Origin: Psococerastis gibbosa
Taxonomy: Eukaryota > Arthropoda > Insecta > Psocodea > Psocidae
NCBI GenBank assembly: GCA_963971405.1
Contig: OZ020484.1
Coordinates: 62,001-126,000, forward strand
DNA length: 64,000 nucleotides
Reading direction: 5' to 3'
Shown: positions 1-11,375 of the stretch, one piece after another
How positions within the stretch are numbered: the stretch's first letter is position 1
How the letters are laid out: the number at the start of each line of letters is the position of its first letter
Program-made: the position numbers and the translations under genes
The notes under the pieces: model-generated
Databases searched by the model: none
Told to the model about the DNA's origin: nothing
The model's input: the letters and a program-made list of their open reading frames with translations, nothing else

Positions 1-215
1 TAATTGTAGACCACAGATTGACAACTACGTCAGCCGCTGTAGACGGCCCTAAAAAGAAAGGGACAGCAAACCGTGACGTATTCGTTTGGAATCAAAAAGA
101 ATCAGGGATCTGTGAGGGATGTTGAATTGGTAACGAGTGGTGGTTGCGTGCTCCGTAACTAGACATGCCCTGCGGTCTCAATTACTGCCGGCCCGGTCTC
201 ACATGTCACACATTT

Positions 216-637
216 TTGCTTTCCTATTTATGCGTCGCGTAAGGAAAGCTTAGTCATGGTCCAAATTTCACATTCAGTCCTCGGGAACCCAAAAAAGTAG
301 TCTTTAGGAAATATCTATCTGTCTGTCCGTTCGTCGATTTGCGGGCAAACTATTCAGTGGATTTGAATGAAATTTTGCATGCAGATTCAATGAAATCATG
401 CCTCTAGATTTTTATTGTTTTATTCCGGGCTAACTCAATTTTGGGGGGTTCAACCCCCTAAAATTCTGAAAAAACTGTTAAAAAATTTATTTCTCAAAAA
501 CGGCCCCAACGATTTCTTTTAAATTCACATAGTAACTGTATTGTTACTGTATTTGTTATTAATGTTAACAAGACGTGGTGGGTCGCTTTCCCCTTGTTAG
601 TTTGCTTCTGGGGTTAAATTTTTTTTAGTTATTTTGG
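216..637 (+). mobile_element. HINE-like (Helentron-associated) element, 5' part
   Basis: Starts with TTGCTTTCC, followed by GGAAAGC about 30 bases on, then the family's conserved body: a short GTCT tract near 320, the GCGGGCAAACTATTC block, CTAACTCAATTTTGGGG, and the GGTCGCTTTCCCC block near 580. The copy fades after about 637; the 3' hairpin end is missing. It is clearly diverged from the copies at 50 and 62 kb, so it is an older insertion. Non-autonomous, with no coding capacity. Confidence 0.75.
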
Positions 638-1756
638 ATCAGGCAGGGGTTGAAAAATAACCAAGTTATAGGATGTTGAATAATAGGTTATATAGACCTA
701 TATTTATTGCATTTCATTGTAGCATGCTTGGCATATTTGAGGGAAACCCTCGCCACTTTTACTGTTAGTAATTCAATTTTTTCTTTTGTTTTTCGCCCCA
801 TTTCTACCCATTTCTTTAGCGATTTTCTTGTAGCAATAAACACACTGACGTCGATTTTTTTAAACCTATTCTGTCAATTCAAACATAACCAAATGCATAG
901 GCACAACAGGACGCTGTCTATAATAACCGGCGGTCTTTTTTTTTCTTCCTAATACTTTCTAGAGTACCGAATTCTTGCCCCCCAGAATTTTTAAAACTCG
1001 GCGTCCCTGTAGTTGGTGCTAACTTATATAATGTGAATCTTGTCGAAGAAACGAAGAGCCTGATCCCGCCGGCCGCCAGTACAATTATTACAAAATAAAA
1101 CATTGAGCAATGATACAGTGCAGGAAACCGTTAAGAATTCCATAACAAACTTTTTATATCCTTCTAATACAATCCTTCTGTACATTTCATTTTTCTCAAA
1201 GTATGGAATTATACCGTAAATTACTGAAAAATAGTTGAAAACTTGAAGAAAAAAAAAACTCATGATTAGTAAACGCATCTGCGAGAGCATAAGACTTCTT
1301 TCTCATCAACTGAGTTTTTCCTTTTTTTTTATAATTTTCAGGAAGCAACAGCATTTCCCTGGAGCCCTTTCTTGTCGACTCATCTCCTCTTTCTAATGAT
1401 AGTCACTTGAGATACCTCCTTTCTGCCGCCCCCCCCCCCTCCTGCTCCGCCCCATCCCGAGAAGACTTCAAAGTTCATATTTTTTGCGTCGCGTTAAGTC
1501 AGGAAAGAAAGGTGTGAGAGTAGGGGTAGGGACGTTAATGGGTGATGGAAATGTTTTAAATTAGAGCTTGTACATGCTCAGCTATGCACATCACACCTTT
1601 CGTTTTTCTTTTGCTTTTTCCTGCGAACTCTGAATCTGTATACGGAGCCCGGAGTGATTATCTTCTCTGTGCCCTTCCTGCAAAACCTACCCTTACTACT
1701 CCGTATTCTCCTTATTTCTCGGGCCTAACAATTACTACACAAATGTGGAATGTATG
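638..1756. other. Unassigned AT-rich stretch
   Basis: No open frame with coding character and no repeat shared with the rest of the window. It holds a C run near 1427-1440. I see nothing else here that can be supported. Confidence 0.5.
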
Positions 1757-1950
1757 AGACTATGCAGAGGCGGCCTAAGGGGGTGGCGAAAGGGGCAATC
1801 GCCCAGGGCCTCGCGCAACCCAAGCAAATTTAAAAAATATAACTTATAGATTTTGATAACTATATATTTTTTTTAAACTGTTGAGTGTTGATTTTGATCA
1901 ATAATTATTTATTAAGGTGATGCAATAACATAACATTAAAACACTAGATA

Positions 1951-3403
1951 GCCCAGGGTAGATCCCCTGAAAAATTGTGAAAAAAACATTAAATTATTGT
2001 AGAATGAAACCCATTGGAAATGTAAGATAATATGACAGACTTGAAAGGAAAAATAAATTACGGGCGATCTGAGTTCGGGAGGCAGGTAGGGGTGGTTTTT
2101 AAGGGTGAAATACGGTGCATCTTCATTTCCGACAAAACTTCAAGTCTCATGGAAAAACGTGAAATATCAAAAGGGTAGATAATAAAAAGATGTACAACTT
2201 TAGTGATTACACTTTTTTCACATCACCTCAAATTTCATGAGAAAAATGCCAAAAACCAGGGTTTTGGTTTTTTATTTTTAACTTCCAAAAACTAACGTTT
2301 TTATATTCTAAATACACTGCAATGCTTTTGATTTAAAATAGCAATTTTTTCTAGCTAATTTTGAATATACATGGAAAAAGCACCCTAATTTTCAATCGAA
2401 AAATCTCACGTCAAAATGTCGATACTTTAAAAAAATTAGGTGGGCCTTTTGTTCGTTGAAATCTTTACTTTCCGATGGTATAAAGAACAATATACACTAC
2501 TATCCCAAATTTTCTTAAAAATGAAAAAAAAAACAAATCGAAAATTGATGTTTCTAATATTTAAAACATAGTCCGGTCAATTTAGTTTATGTAAGCCATA
2601 TATTTATATCTGTGTCAATCAGCTCTAAAATAAGAATAGTAATATTTTCGTTCTTAATTAGTATGTTTACCGTTATACTACCTAAAAAAACAAAATCGAA
2701 TGATATTTTAGGACAGTATTAGATGCGAGTTATTGTAATTTTGGATGACTAAATTGACCGGACTATGTTATAAATATTAGAGACATCATTTTTCGATTGG
2801 GTTTTTTACATTTCTTAAGAAAATTTTGGACAGCAGTGTATGCTGTTCTGTATACCATCGGAAAGTAGAGATTTCAACGAACAAAAAGCTAAAAATATCA
2901 AATTTTTCTTGCTAATTTTGAATATATATGGAAAAAGCACCCTAATTTTCAATTGAAAAATCTCACGTCAAAATTACGATTCTTTTAAAAAATTAGGTAA
3001 GCTTTTTGTTCGTGTATTTAGAATATAAAAACGTAAGTTTTCCCCAATCTTCACGTAAAAATATTTTTTTTTTGTGAAAGTTGAAAATAAAAAAACCAAA
3101 ACCCTGGTTTTTGACATTTTTCTCATGAAATTTGAGGTTAAGTGAAAAAAGTGTAATCACTAAAGTTGTACATCTTTTTATTATCTACCTTTTTGCTATT
3201 TCACGTTTTTCCATACGACTTGTAGTTTTGTCGGAAATGAAGATGTACCGTATTTCACCCTTAAAAACCACCCCTATCTGCCTCCCGAACTAAGATCGCC
3301 CGTAATTTATTTTTCCTTTAATGTCTGTCATATTATCTTACATTTCCAATGGGTTTCATTCTACTATAATATAATGTCTTGAAAAAAATTATCTACCCTG
3401 GGC
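1951..3403. mobile_element. Palindromic (long inverted repeat) element, family C, copy 1
   Basis: The first about 700 bases return as their reverse complement in the last about 700. Ends are GCCCAGGGTAGATC and its complement at 3391-3403. Matching interior landmarks are AAATTACGGGCGATC near 2060 against its complement near 3298, and AAACCAGGGTTTTGG near 2255 against CCAAAACCCTGG near 3097. No protein is encoded. The same family recurs at 49401-51744. Left flank is TA and right flank TT, so a TA target duplication is possible but not proven. A foldback or long-inverted-repeat MITE is the best description; superfamily unknown. Confidence 0.8.
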
Positions 3404-3604
3404 TTAGAGGTAATACTAAACATTGAAAAATAAAAATAGCAGAACATACTGTAGTTATTTGGATTTCATAATGAATTGGGGGTTTTTATAGGTAGGAACA
3501 ATCTGAAATAACGCTGGTTTATCAACTTTTTGGCTCTATCTCTATCGTTGCCACACACGTGAGAGGCCTTTCTCTGATTGAAAATTAATTACACAAATAA
3601 AATC

Positions 3605-3780
3605 TAGCTGTCACTACTCTCAAAATGCTTAAAACCCAACTATTTCAAGCCAATTTTTCAATATTTTCACCTCTATCAAAATGCGTGTAACCCCACTATT
3701 TCAAGCCAATTTTTCAACTATTTTCACCACCCGGAGGAGACCCCGGGCCCCCCTTGGCTGTAATTATATTCATTGTCTGG
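3605..3780 (+). repeat. Family D fragment (minisatellite-type unit)
   Basis: Two tandem units share the phrases AAATGCTTAAAACCCAACTA or AAATGCGTGTAACCCCACTA, followed by TTTCAAGCCAATTTTTCAA and a GGAGACCCCGGGCCCCC-like end. The same phrases recur in the hAT-like element at 25639-27533 and at 54.3-54.9 and 58.7-59.3 kb. Lies inside the hAT-like element at 1765-4831. Confidence 0.6.
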
Positions 3781-3822
3781 AAGTTCTCACTTTTACTGTT
3801 CTCAAATTGCCTAAAAACATTA

Positions 3823-4687
3823 TTGCTTACCAATTTATACATAGTACAAGGAAAGCTTTGTGATGGTCGAAATTTTCGATTCCGAGATTTCAACGGGTGT
3901 ACACGTTTTGAGGTCCCAGGAACCCAAAAAAGTGGTTTTTACGAAATGTCTGACTGTCGCTCTGTCTGTCTGTCTGTCTTTTGTATGTCTGTATGTCTGT
4001 CTGTGCGTTGATTTCCGGGCAAACTACTCGGTTGGTTTAGATGAAATTTGGCATGTAAGTTCACAAAAATCATGCCTCGAGATCAAATTTTTTATTTTGG
4101 GCTAACTCAATTTGGGGGGTGATATTCTCAAAAAACTCCAAAATAATGTAGTGTCACATATCTAGTTTAATTTGTTTCCATAAGATTGCGTTTTGTCACT
4201 GTCAAGTTTGACTACTTCGGGTTTGGCAATACTGACATAATTCGGAATGTGCTCCAGGCGTTGACGTGGTAATTACACTTCTCTTTCAAGTAAACTGTCA
4301 CATCTCAAAAGTATTAAGTGCCTCGATTGTACTACAAGTAAAAACAAAAAAATGGTCAGAACTAAAATTTGAATTATCTCAAAAGTCAATATTTACAAAT
4401 GTGTCACTTTTCTCGTGCATGAGCGATTTAATAATTCACTCTCCAATACATTACGCGCCATGTATCATTGTTACTACTGTTACAATGTATTGGTCTGTTC
4501 GTTCCAGAATATGCCATTATGTTTTAAGGGGTTTTAATATATTGAGGTGGACCTCCCCCCCCCCCCCCCCCTCGTGGGAACTGAAATTTAACCATAGGGA
4601 AAATATTTCCTATGAAATTACACATGTCTGTATCTGCTAATTTATAAATTGGAAAGCATGTTCGAGTAAACTCGGACCGGCTCTTTC
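3823..4687 (+). mobile_element. HINE-like element, both ends present
   Basis: Begins TTGCTTACC, GGAAAGC follows at about 3851, then an expanded GTCT/GTAT tract at about 3958-4005. The 3' end has ATAAATTGGAAAGCATG, the hairpin CGAGTAAACTCG and GGACCGGCTCTT at 4660-4687. The middle (4145-4430) differs from the other copies, so it may be a subfamily or a recombinant. A C run lies near 4555-4572, where all full copies have one. Open frames across the GTCT tract only translate the microsatellite. Confidence 0.8.
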
Positions 4688-4839
4688 AGACCTGTTTCTA
4701 AAAAAAAAATCACCCCCGGGCCCCCCCTAACGCCCGGGAATCCCTGTGTTTCATTTCGTTGGTCAAGTCTTGACAAAGGGCCTCGCAATGACCTGCCGCA
4801 CGGAGTCTCGCAATGGCAAAGGCCGCCTCTGAGACTATG

Positions 4840-5225
4840 AGTGCATAATATAATTTGGTATTAGTAAATAAAAACTGTTCTAGTATTGAAAAAGAGCCAC
4901 CTCTTACACGCTAATAGAAAATGTAGGCCTATAGCAGGTACTGCACCACTGCACGTCTTGAAAGAGTCAAAATGACACAAATGTGTTGGCCCAGTTGGTG
5001 CCTGGTGCAGCTGATAAGATTCGAACCTTCGTCTTAAACTCGCCAGTTAAGAGGATTGGATTTTTGGCAATCTCCAGCACATGTGCAATCACTGAGACCA
5101 CTAAACATAGCTTACTTGCTTACTTGAAAAGTGACAGTCAGTCAAGAGTTGCACAATCAATCCCAAAGGCTGCAGCAGTATTAGCCGTTGTCTCACATTT
5201 AGCCCAGGCAATGAACGCTCAAAAA
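4840..5225. other. Unassigned stretch
   Basis: The 92-codon frame starting at 4983 has ordinary-looking composition, but I cannot relate it to any family and it runs into the end of the palindromic element. A GATTCGAACC motif near 5020 resembles a tRNA B box on the minus strand, but I could not build a cloverleaf. Confidence 0.4.
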
Positions 5226-7870
5226 AGGTGTAGAGGGAGTTGGGGGGAACACAATTTTTGACTTCATAACTTTTTTTAGACTAGTTAGGAGGTGATCATA
5301 TCAAAAGTCCTCACTCGTAGCCCTTGAGCCGGGGGGGAGGGGGGGGGGGGGCTTTGAAGGTACCGTTTTTTGGTTTTCGCATTATCTCGGAAACTATGCG
5401 CCCCAGCGATATTTCTGCTCTATACCCAATTAATGCTTATTAAATTTGCCACAATTTATAAAAAAGTAAAGTTTTTCGATGATATACATAGTTTTCGAGA
5501 TATCTTCTCGGGAAAATCAGTAATTTTGGAGAAATCTATGTTTTCCTAACTTTTTTTGAACTTTTTGACAAGATAACTCTTCAACGATGCAATCAAAACA
5601 TTAATGCAGGCCATAGGGCTGTAGAACATTAAATTCCTTTCAATAATTTATGTTACTTTACTGTTTGATATGCGTTCCTTCCAAAGTCAAAGCAATTCTA
5701 GTGTTGAGAGGCGTCAAACGTATTGGCCAAAATACACACCATTACCGGTATGTACACATAATGAGTATTGGACGGACGTCTAAATAGCTCCCAACAACAT
5801 GAATCCGTTGCTATGAACATAATGTTTGTGCATGTGGCAAAAGGGCAAAAAGAAAAGAAGAAAAAACATCAAATGAAATTTTATTGGTACCTACCTATGA
5901 AAAGTCAAAAAAATACGATAGAGTGTCATTTCAGTCAATTTCTTTGCTCTCATGGGGTGGGAAGGGTTTCTACGTCTTTGATTTCAGCGTCTTATTCGCC
6001 AATGTCTTCTTCATTGGACCATTGGGACCCCTTGTCAGGAACGGATCCAGCCCATTTTCCCTTTTTTTTTGGGGGGGGGGGGCTAGTTGTGGGTGAAACA
6101 GAAAAAAAACATTTGTATTGTAGTATCGATTAAATTAGAGTATAATAAATGTCACCCCCCCCCCCTTTATCCGTCCATGCCCCTTGTCCTGTAGGAAATG
6201 GCCAGTGGATCCTCTTCATCTGAGTCCTCGAGAGGAACCCTATTCCGGCAGTTCCCCTGGCAAATTTTACATACTGGGGAGTATTTGAGGCTTTAGGGCG
6301 TTGGCTATTAAGTACGTTTGAGGCTCTCGTACAGTCTTTTTTGCACCGGGAGAAAATAATTTTTAGGACATCGTCCCCTTGCAAATTTTGCATAGTGGGG
6401 AGTATTTGAGGCTCTAGAGTCTAGGCCCTAGGGTGTTGGCTATTAAGTACGATACGTTTGAGGCTCTGGCACAGTCTTTTTTGCACTGCAAGAAAATTTT
6501 TTGGACAGCGTCTGGTGTAGCTCCTAGCCCAATTTGGACTGGGACCAGGCAGTTTTTGTCTATCTTCCAACAATACGTCTGAAGAGGCCGGTTGTTATTA
6601 CCTTAACTTTTAGAAAAGTTCGGAGGGAATCCAAGGCTGTCTGGAATTATAAAAACAATTAACCAATACGGTGATCCAGACCCGTTTTGCAGCCTACCTC
6701 TGTTTAAAATGTGTTTACGGGGTTTCTATGAATTGACGATTGCCTATTAGCGTTTACGTTATTACTTTTAATTTTAATTTTGAAATATTCCTGTGTGGCA
6801 AATTGCTAATTGTGTTGTTATTTATTGTAAATGCCTACGTTATTGGATCGATTTATTTCTGTTGTTGGCATATAATAAATATTCTATTCCATTCTATTCT
6901 AGAACGGAATGAACGGATACGGGGGGGGGGGGTCACTGCCCCCCTTCCCGAAATATTCTAAATATATTGGAAGTTAATTTATTACTCTCTAATTTAATCG
7001 ATACTACAATACATGTTTTTCTGTTTGACCCACAACTAGCCCCACCCCCCAAATGGGAAAATGGGCTGGATCCGTTCCTGACCAGGGGTCCCAATGGCCC
7101 CATGTACAAATCATTGGAGAATAACACGCCGAAATCAAAGACGAAGAGACCCTTCCCACCCCATGAGAGCAAAGAAATTGACTGAAATGGCACTCTATCG
7201 CATTTTTTGACTTTTCAATAGGTACAAATAAAATTTCATTTGATGTTTTTTCTTCTTTTCTTTTTGCCCTTTTGCCACATGCACAAACAATATGTTCATA
7301 GCAACGGATGCATGTTGTTGGTAGCTATTTACACGTCCGTCCATTACTCATTATCTGGTGTACATTTTGGCCAATACGTTTGACGCCTCTCAACACTAGA
7401 ATTGGTTTAACTTTGGAAGGAAAGTATATCAAACAGTAAAATAACATAAAGTATTGAAGGGAATTTAATGTTCTACAGCCCTATGGCATGCATTAATTTT
7501 TTTGTTGCATCGTTGAAGAGTTATCTTGTCAAAAAGTTCAAAAAAAGATTAGGAAAAAATGGATTTTTCCAAAATTACTGATTTTCCCGAGCAGATATCT
7601 CGAAAACTATGTATATCATCGAAAAACTTTACTTTTTATAAATTGTGGCAAATTTAATAAGCATTAATTTAATAAGAGCAAAAATATCGCTGGGGCGCAT
7701 AGTTTCCGAGATATAAGCAAAAAACAAAAAAACGGACCTTCAAAGCCCCCCCCCCCCTCCCCCCCCCCCCGGCTCAAGGGCTACGAGTGAGGACTTTTGA
7801 TATGTTCCCCTCCTAACTAGTCTCAACAAAGATACGAAGAGTGTTTTTTGGGGACAATTTTCGCGGGGAA
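5226..7870. mobile_element. Palindromic element, family B, copy 1
   Basis: Left arm 5226-6150 and right arm 6912-7870 are inverted copies of each other. Examples are TAGTTAGGAGGTGATCATAT near 5283 against its near-complement around 7805, GTTTGATATGCG near 5663 against its counterpart near 7430, and the AAGGGCAAAAAGAAAAGAAG block near 5843 against 7250. Each arm contains a G/C run next to the phrase GAGCCGG. The loop (6150-6912) carries a decayed coding segment on the minus strand. Left end starts about TAGAGGGAGTTGG, as in copy 2. The right end is too diverged to define a target duplication. Superfamily unknown. Confidence 0.8.
6140..6625 (-). pseudogene. Decayed Cys-rich coding segment inside family B element
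   Basis: On the minus strand a broken frame reads DDVLKIIFSRCKKDCTRAS followed by residues matching the copies at 14.4-15.0 and 15.1-15.5 kb (for example RIHWPFPTGQGAW). The three copies agree at protein level in APDD-like, LKMIF.RCK.D and QYV phrases, so this was once a coding exon. From memory, the pattern (AP-D-LL-x-I-x-C-x-CK-x-x-C, preceded by QHSLR and Q-x-W-LGN) occurs in uncharacterised, repeated invertebrate proteins with a Cys-rich C-terminus. That match is recollection and not a search result. Frame breaks and loss of most cysteines make this a pseudogene. Confidence 0.55.
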
Positions 7871-8461
7871 AAAATGGATAAGAAACACTTACAACCACTT
7901 TGCTACTTTCCACTATTCTTGCTCTTTACAACTGTATAACCGGTTTGGCATCTCGACCACCGTTTTCGCCACAGCTAGGTACTTAAGGAGGACGTGAAAG
8001 TCGCTTACATGCGGGAATAGGGTACTCTCAGCGGTGCATGCATAAAGTTAAAAAATTTGGACAGCCTGCAATTTTTAACATGTTAATATGTTAATATATC
8101 GTTGAAGGCAGTATGAATGGGGGTTTGAAGTGGGTACACAAAAAGTGGTTCCATCCTTCCTCCTTCCCCTTTAAAATCGGGTCAAACAGGAAATTTCACT
8201 AGATAGGCCTACTCCCGAAAATATACCCGTTTTCTATAATTTTGAAAAATCTACCAACTTCGTTTCGTAAATTTGCAGTTTTGCATGTTGTTTGTCTTCA
8301 AGTTTCACGTTAAAAATGGCCTGTTTTGCTTCCGATTTCTATAATATGTATTTTAAATGGATAAAAGTTATCACACATTATACTACTGTACCGGTTTAAT
8401 GTAACAATCGTACACTATTAACATATTTCCCCAATTTAAGAAAATATATAAAAATGAATCT
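7871..8461. other. Unassigned stretch
   Basis: AT-rich, with no coding-like frame and no repeat shared elsewhere in the window. Confidence 0.5.
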
Positions 8462-8641
8462 CTTTATCGACTTCGATGGCCAGGTGCTTGCTCATGTGCG
8501 AGTCTTTACACGCCATGCGATCGGAGACGTGTCGTAATTCAACACGGGTACTAACCTATAGAGGCGACTGAAGAGGTCATTCGGATACATTCATTAAATT
8601 GTTTGTATGCGATTCACCTTAAAAAAGAAAAAAAAAAAAAA
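8462..8641 (+). repeat. SINE-like repeat (family S2), copy 1
   Basis: About 150 bases match 33212-33397 closely: CGACTTCGATGGCCAGG, GCGAGTCTTTACACGCCATG, GGAGACGTGTCGTA, and ATTCATTAAATTGTTTGTAT. It ends in an A-rich tail (8619-8641). The head resembles a tRNA-type A box (TGGCCAGG), but no clear B box is seen, so tRNA origin is a guess. Confidence 0.65.
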
Positions 8642-9740
8642 ATCCCTGTGTCACGGCATTACGCGTGAACGGCTGTACCGATTTCACTATTTTGTTGTTG
8701 TTGTGTTTGTTATTGTCGGGAGAAAGTTTTTATGAAAGGAAAAAAAAATTGAAGAAGTTGCGTGAAAAATTAGAAAATTAGAAAATTCAGGAAATTGAAG
8801 TTGTGTCATGCGAGCTCCGAAGGGGTGAGCTGCGTATTGTCCAATGCGAGGCCTCGAAGCGGTCCCAAGCCCCGCTTGTCTAATATAAAACACACCAGGA
8901 TTGGTAAAACTTTCCGTCATGGAAAAGCATCATAGCATTAGAAACAGCCGGCAGAACAAAGGAATTGAATGTTTGGATCTTGACAGATATTTGGTTCGGG
9001 ATTCCTCGGGAATAATAGGCAATTCGCAATGGCGCATTACTTGTATAGCAGTGTAGCCCCGATGATGGCCGGGACCATCAACCATTTTACGAGGCCATCC
9101 TACACTTGCAGACATTTATGGCTCTCCCTCGAGTTTACAAACTCTCCGACAAAGAGCTTGTCTTTCGCTGTTGTGGATGCGCAATGACGTTGTTCGGAGG
9201 CTTTAAGAGGGCCGAGGGCAAGTTAGGATGACGAGTTTATGTCTCCATTTTTTTATGTAATCATGCTTAAGGCGGTTGCCTGGGGCACTACATTCAGAGT
9301 TCCGACGTTGGTGAACGGCTATTAGTAATGTTTACAGCTGATTAGTAGGCAGGCACTGCATTTTAATCATGTCGTGACATGTGGCCATCATTAAACCCTG
9401 TGGTCACAGTATTGGAAGGCGTAAAAACGCACAGTTAGGAACATACTATATATTTCAAATTGAAAAGGAGCATTGATGTCCCTACTCCCCCAATCCCTAT
9501 TTCTTGTGAAATTTGACCAGAAATGGATTCTAATAGGCCTATACTTCCCATTCTCTTATTGTTCCATGATTCATGAAATCATAAAAATTAAAAACAAAGC
9601 AGTAAAATATAATTATTATGTATAGGTAAATGTAGTAGGCCTAAATGTAGGCTCCGTCTTAGGTTTATGTAACACAAGTTGAACAAACGATTGTAGGTCT
9701 GTATGATTATTGTAAAGCAGTACTTCATCATTAAGCACTG
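8642..9740. other. Unassigned stretch
   Basis: Contains two short minus-strand frames (8687-8920 and 8930-9115) without recognisable domains. No repeat family of the window is present. Confidence 0.45.
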
Positions 9741-9893
9741 TTAAATAAATAAATAAAGATTGACTTTTTGTTTTATTACTAAGCCAACTTAGCGGAGTTA
9801 GGGCTTTAAAACCCTGTCTTACACTAAAATCGGAAGGCCCGGGACTGCCTGCTTTACCTGCCCTCCGAAGCAGGCCAGAAACTGTTCACATTA
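9741..9893 (-). repeat. tRNA-derived SINE (family S1), 3' part
   Basis: On the plus strand, an AAATAAATAAATAAA tail at 9744-9759 precedes the S1 body: ACTAAGCC-ACTTAGCGGAGTTAGGGCT, then AGGCCCGGGAC and GCCCTCCGAAGCA. The element therefore reads on the minus strand with its tail at low coordinates. The tRNA-like head seen in the copies at 26160 and 38222 is missing (5' truncation). Confidence 0.75.
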
Positions 9894-10574
9894 TATGATA
9901 ATATACCTATACAGTAAATCAGATAGCCTAATATGCAATAGATAAACTAATATATTTAGATGTTTGAAAAAGAATATATAAGTCTACGAATTTATATTAA
10001 GAAGTACTTAATTATTTTCTACTTAAATTGATTTAAAGTATTTCACTCAATAACTTTATAATTATATACGAGTAAGTAAGTTTTATTAAACGAATACATA
10101 CACTGAATTATTATAATATAATATAATATTATTATAGTATAAATTTAGTGGGAAAACAAGTTAGTTTAATTGTAATTATGGCCAATCGGTGTGACTGGAC
10201 CAGGACTAACAACACCCGATACCATATACCCACACACACGTCACTTACAAATTCACTGTATTTTTAAACTATATAGTATTTAGGATATTGTAAAAATTTC
10301 CACCTTAAAACGGGCCTAGCCCATAGAGAAAAGTGACAAAAACCGTAAACTGTATTTTGGAAATATAATTTGATTTGATTTGATTTGAGTCACTGCCTCA
10401 TACCTTATTCTACTAATTCTGATATAAAACCACACTAAGATGAATTGTCCGGGTAATTGTCGAGCGTGCTCCACTTTCGTATTTTGGCTCCTCAATACAT
10501 GTGGAATATTTAGTCAAAACTACCCTTAAATCCAATCTACGTTAACGTCTACGTCTACATCAAGAAAATAATTT
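9894..10574. other. AT-rich stretch with simple repeats
   Basis: Holds alternating ATAATATAAT runs near 10108-10135 and a short (TTTGA)n repeat at 10370-10388. The latter may be the tail of an old retroelement, but nothing upstream supports that. No gene seen. Confidence 0.5.
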
Positions 10575-10790
10575 TTCATTCTAAACCTAATCATTGCTTA
10601 TTGGGAAAGTTTATCTTCTTATCGGTTTTGTTACTCCATTTAACAACTACAAAATACCTGAAGTTGGAAAGGATGGTTAGAAAGGTTCCGCAGAAATATT
10701 ATTTTGTATAGTGTTTATCATGAAAATGAAATCTTTTTATGTTTTGTCCTCAGAAACATGCTATCGAAGGGCAAGCTACCTACTGGGTTC
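10575..10790 (-). mobile_element. HINE-like internal fragment
   Basis: GGGAAAGTTTATC, GGTTTTGTTACTC, CTGAAGTTGGAAAGG, GCAGAAATATTATTTTG and GAAGGGCAAGC follow in the same order as in the 3' half of the family read on the minus strand. Both ends are missing and divergence is high. Confidence 0.6.
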
Positions 10791-11065
10791 CTTGACAACT
10801 ATACAATAATGTAAATTTAAAAAAATTTGTTTATAGCCAATTTGGGGAAAAGTCTAGTAGCTTTTTTGGAGTTTTTTGAGATAACTAAAAAAACTATCCC
10901 CGAAATAAAAATCGTTTGTAATGTTTTTCAGTTACGCGGTACGCGATACGCGCCATCCCGATTTCTGTACTCTCATTTTTTGGCAGAGGTAGGAGGCCTA
11001 TCTCTCAATTAAAATTACACCCATGTCTTCGTCTATTCTTTCAGGCCATATATGCTATATTTGTT

Positions 11066-11375
11066 GTGATAAGAAAGAAAGAAAATTGTCTTTATTTTCC
11101 ATGTGGGCAAGTTTTGGGCTTTTCGGCCCACTCTTACAAATAACCCGCAATATTGTTACAAAAATATTACAATATTATTATAAAAATAAATAAATAAATA
11201 CATAATGGTAAAAATAATGAGGTATGTACGGACGCAACATTCACTCAACATTCGCTCCTCATTCATACTCAAGCCACCCTGAAACTCTCCAAACTCTTAT
11301 CATCAGGCAGTGAGTTGAAAAGTCTCACCGCCTGCACAGCATAGGGCAATGGGGTCGACTTTGTGGGAAGGAAAC
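11066..11375 (-). pseudogene. Non-LTR retrotransposon 3' end (CR1/L2-like C-terminus)
   Basis: Read on the minus strand, a frame ends with PLPYAVQAVRLFNSLPDD and a stop near 11268. This is the hallmark C-terminus (LWNSLP-type) of CR1/L2/Rex-like reverse transcriptases. It is followed by a 3' UTR containing GGCCGAAAAGCCCAAAAC and a TTTC-type tail (plus strand GAAAGAAAGAAAG near 11071). Two more copies of the same 3' end lie at 29434-29510 and 41258-41340, showing that this is a mobile family. The catalytic RT region is absent (5' truncation). Confidence 0.7.

Larger units (their letters stand above)
1765..4831. mobile_element. hAT-like DNA transposon, non-autonomous, with nested insertions
   Basis: The ends are inverted: CAGAGGCGGCC at 1765 and GGCCGCCTCTG ending at 4831. 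They are flanked by a perfect 8-bp direct repeat, AGACTATG, at 1757-1764 and 4832-4839. CAG-type ends with 8-bp target duplications are diagnostic of the hAT superfamily. No transposase frame is visible. Most of the interior is later insertions: a palindromic family C element (1951-3403), a family D fragment (3605-3780) and a HINE (3823-4687). Subtracting these leaves well under 1 kb of original element, so it was probably a short non-autonomous derivative. Intact target duplications around 3 kb of nested DNA mean the locus has not been rearranged since insertion. Confidence 0.8.

Noticed and set aside
3860..4105. Cys/Ser/Val/Leu-rich frames with VCLSVCLSV-type repeats (also at 50111, 52647, 60741, 60790)
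   Set aside because: They are translations of the (GTCT)n tract of the HINE family, found in every frame and on both strands.
4983..5261. 92-residue host protein
   Set aside because: No recognisable motif, no second supporting exon, and its end overlaps the start of the family B palindrome.
10108..10135. Replication origin or scaffold attachment site in the ATAATATAAT runs
   Set aside because: Simple AT repeats are common here; nothing specific supports a function.
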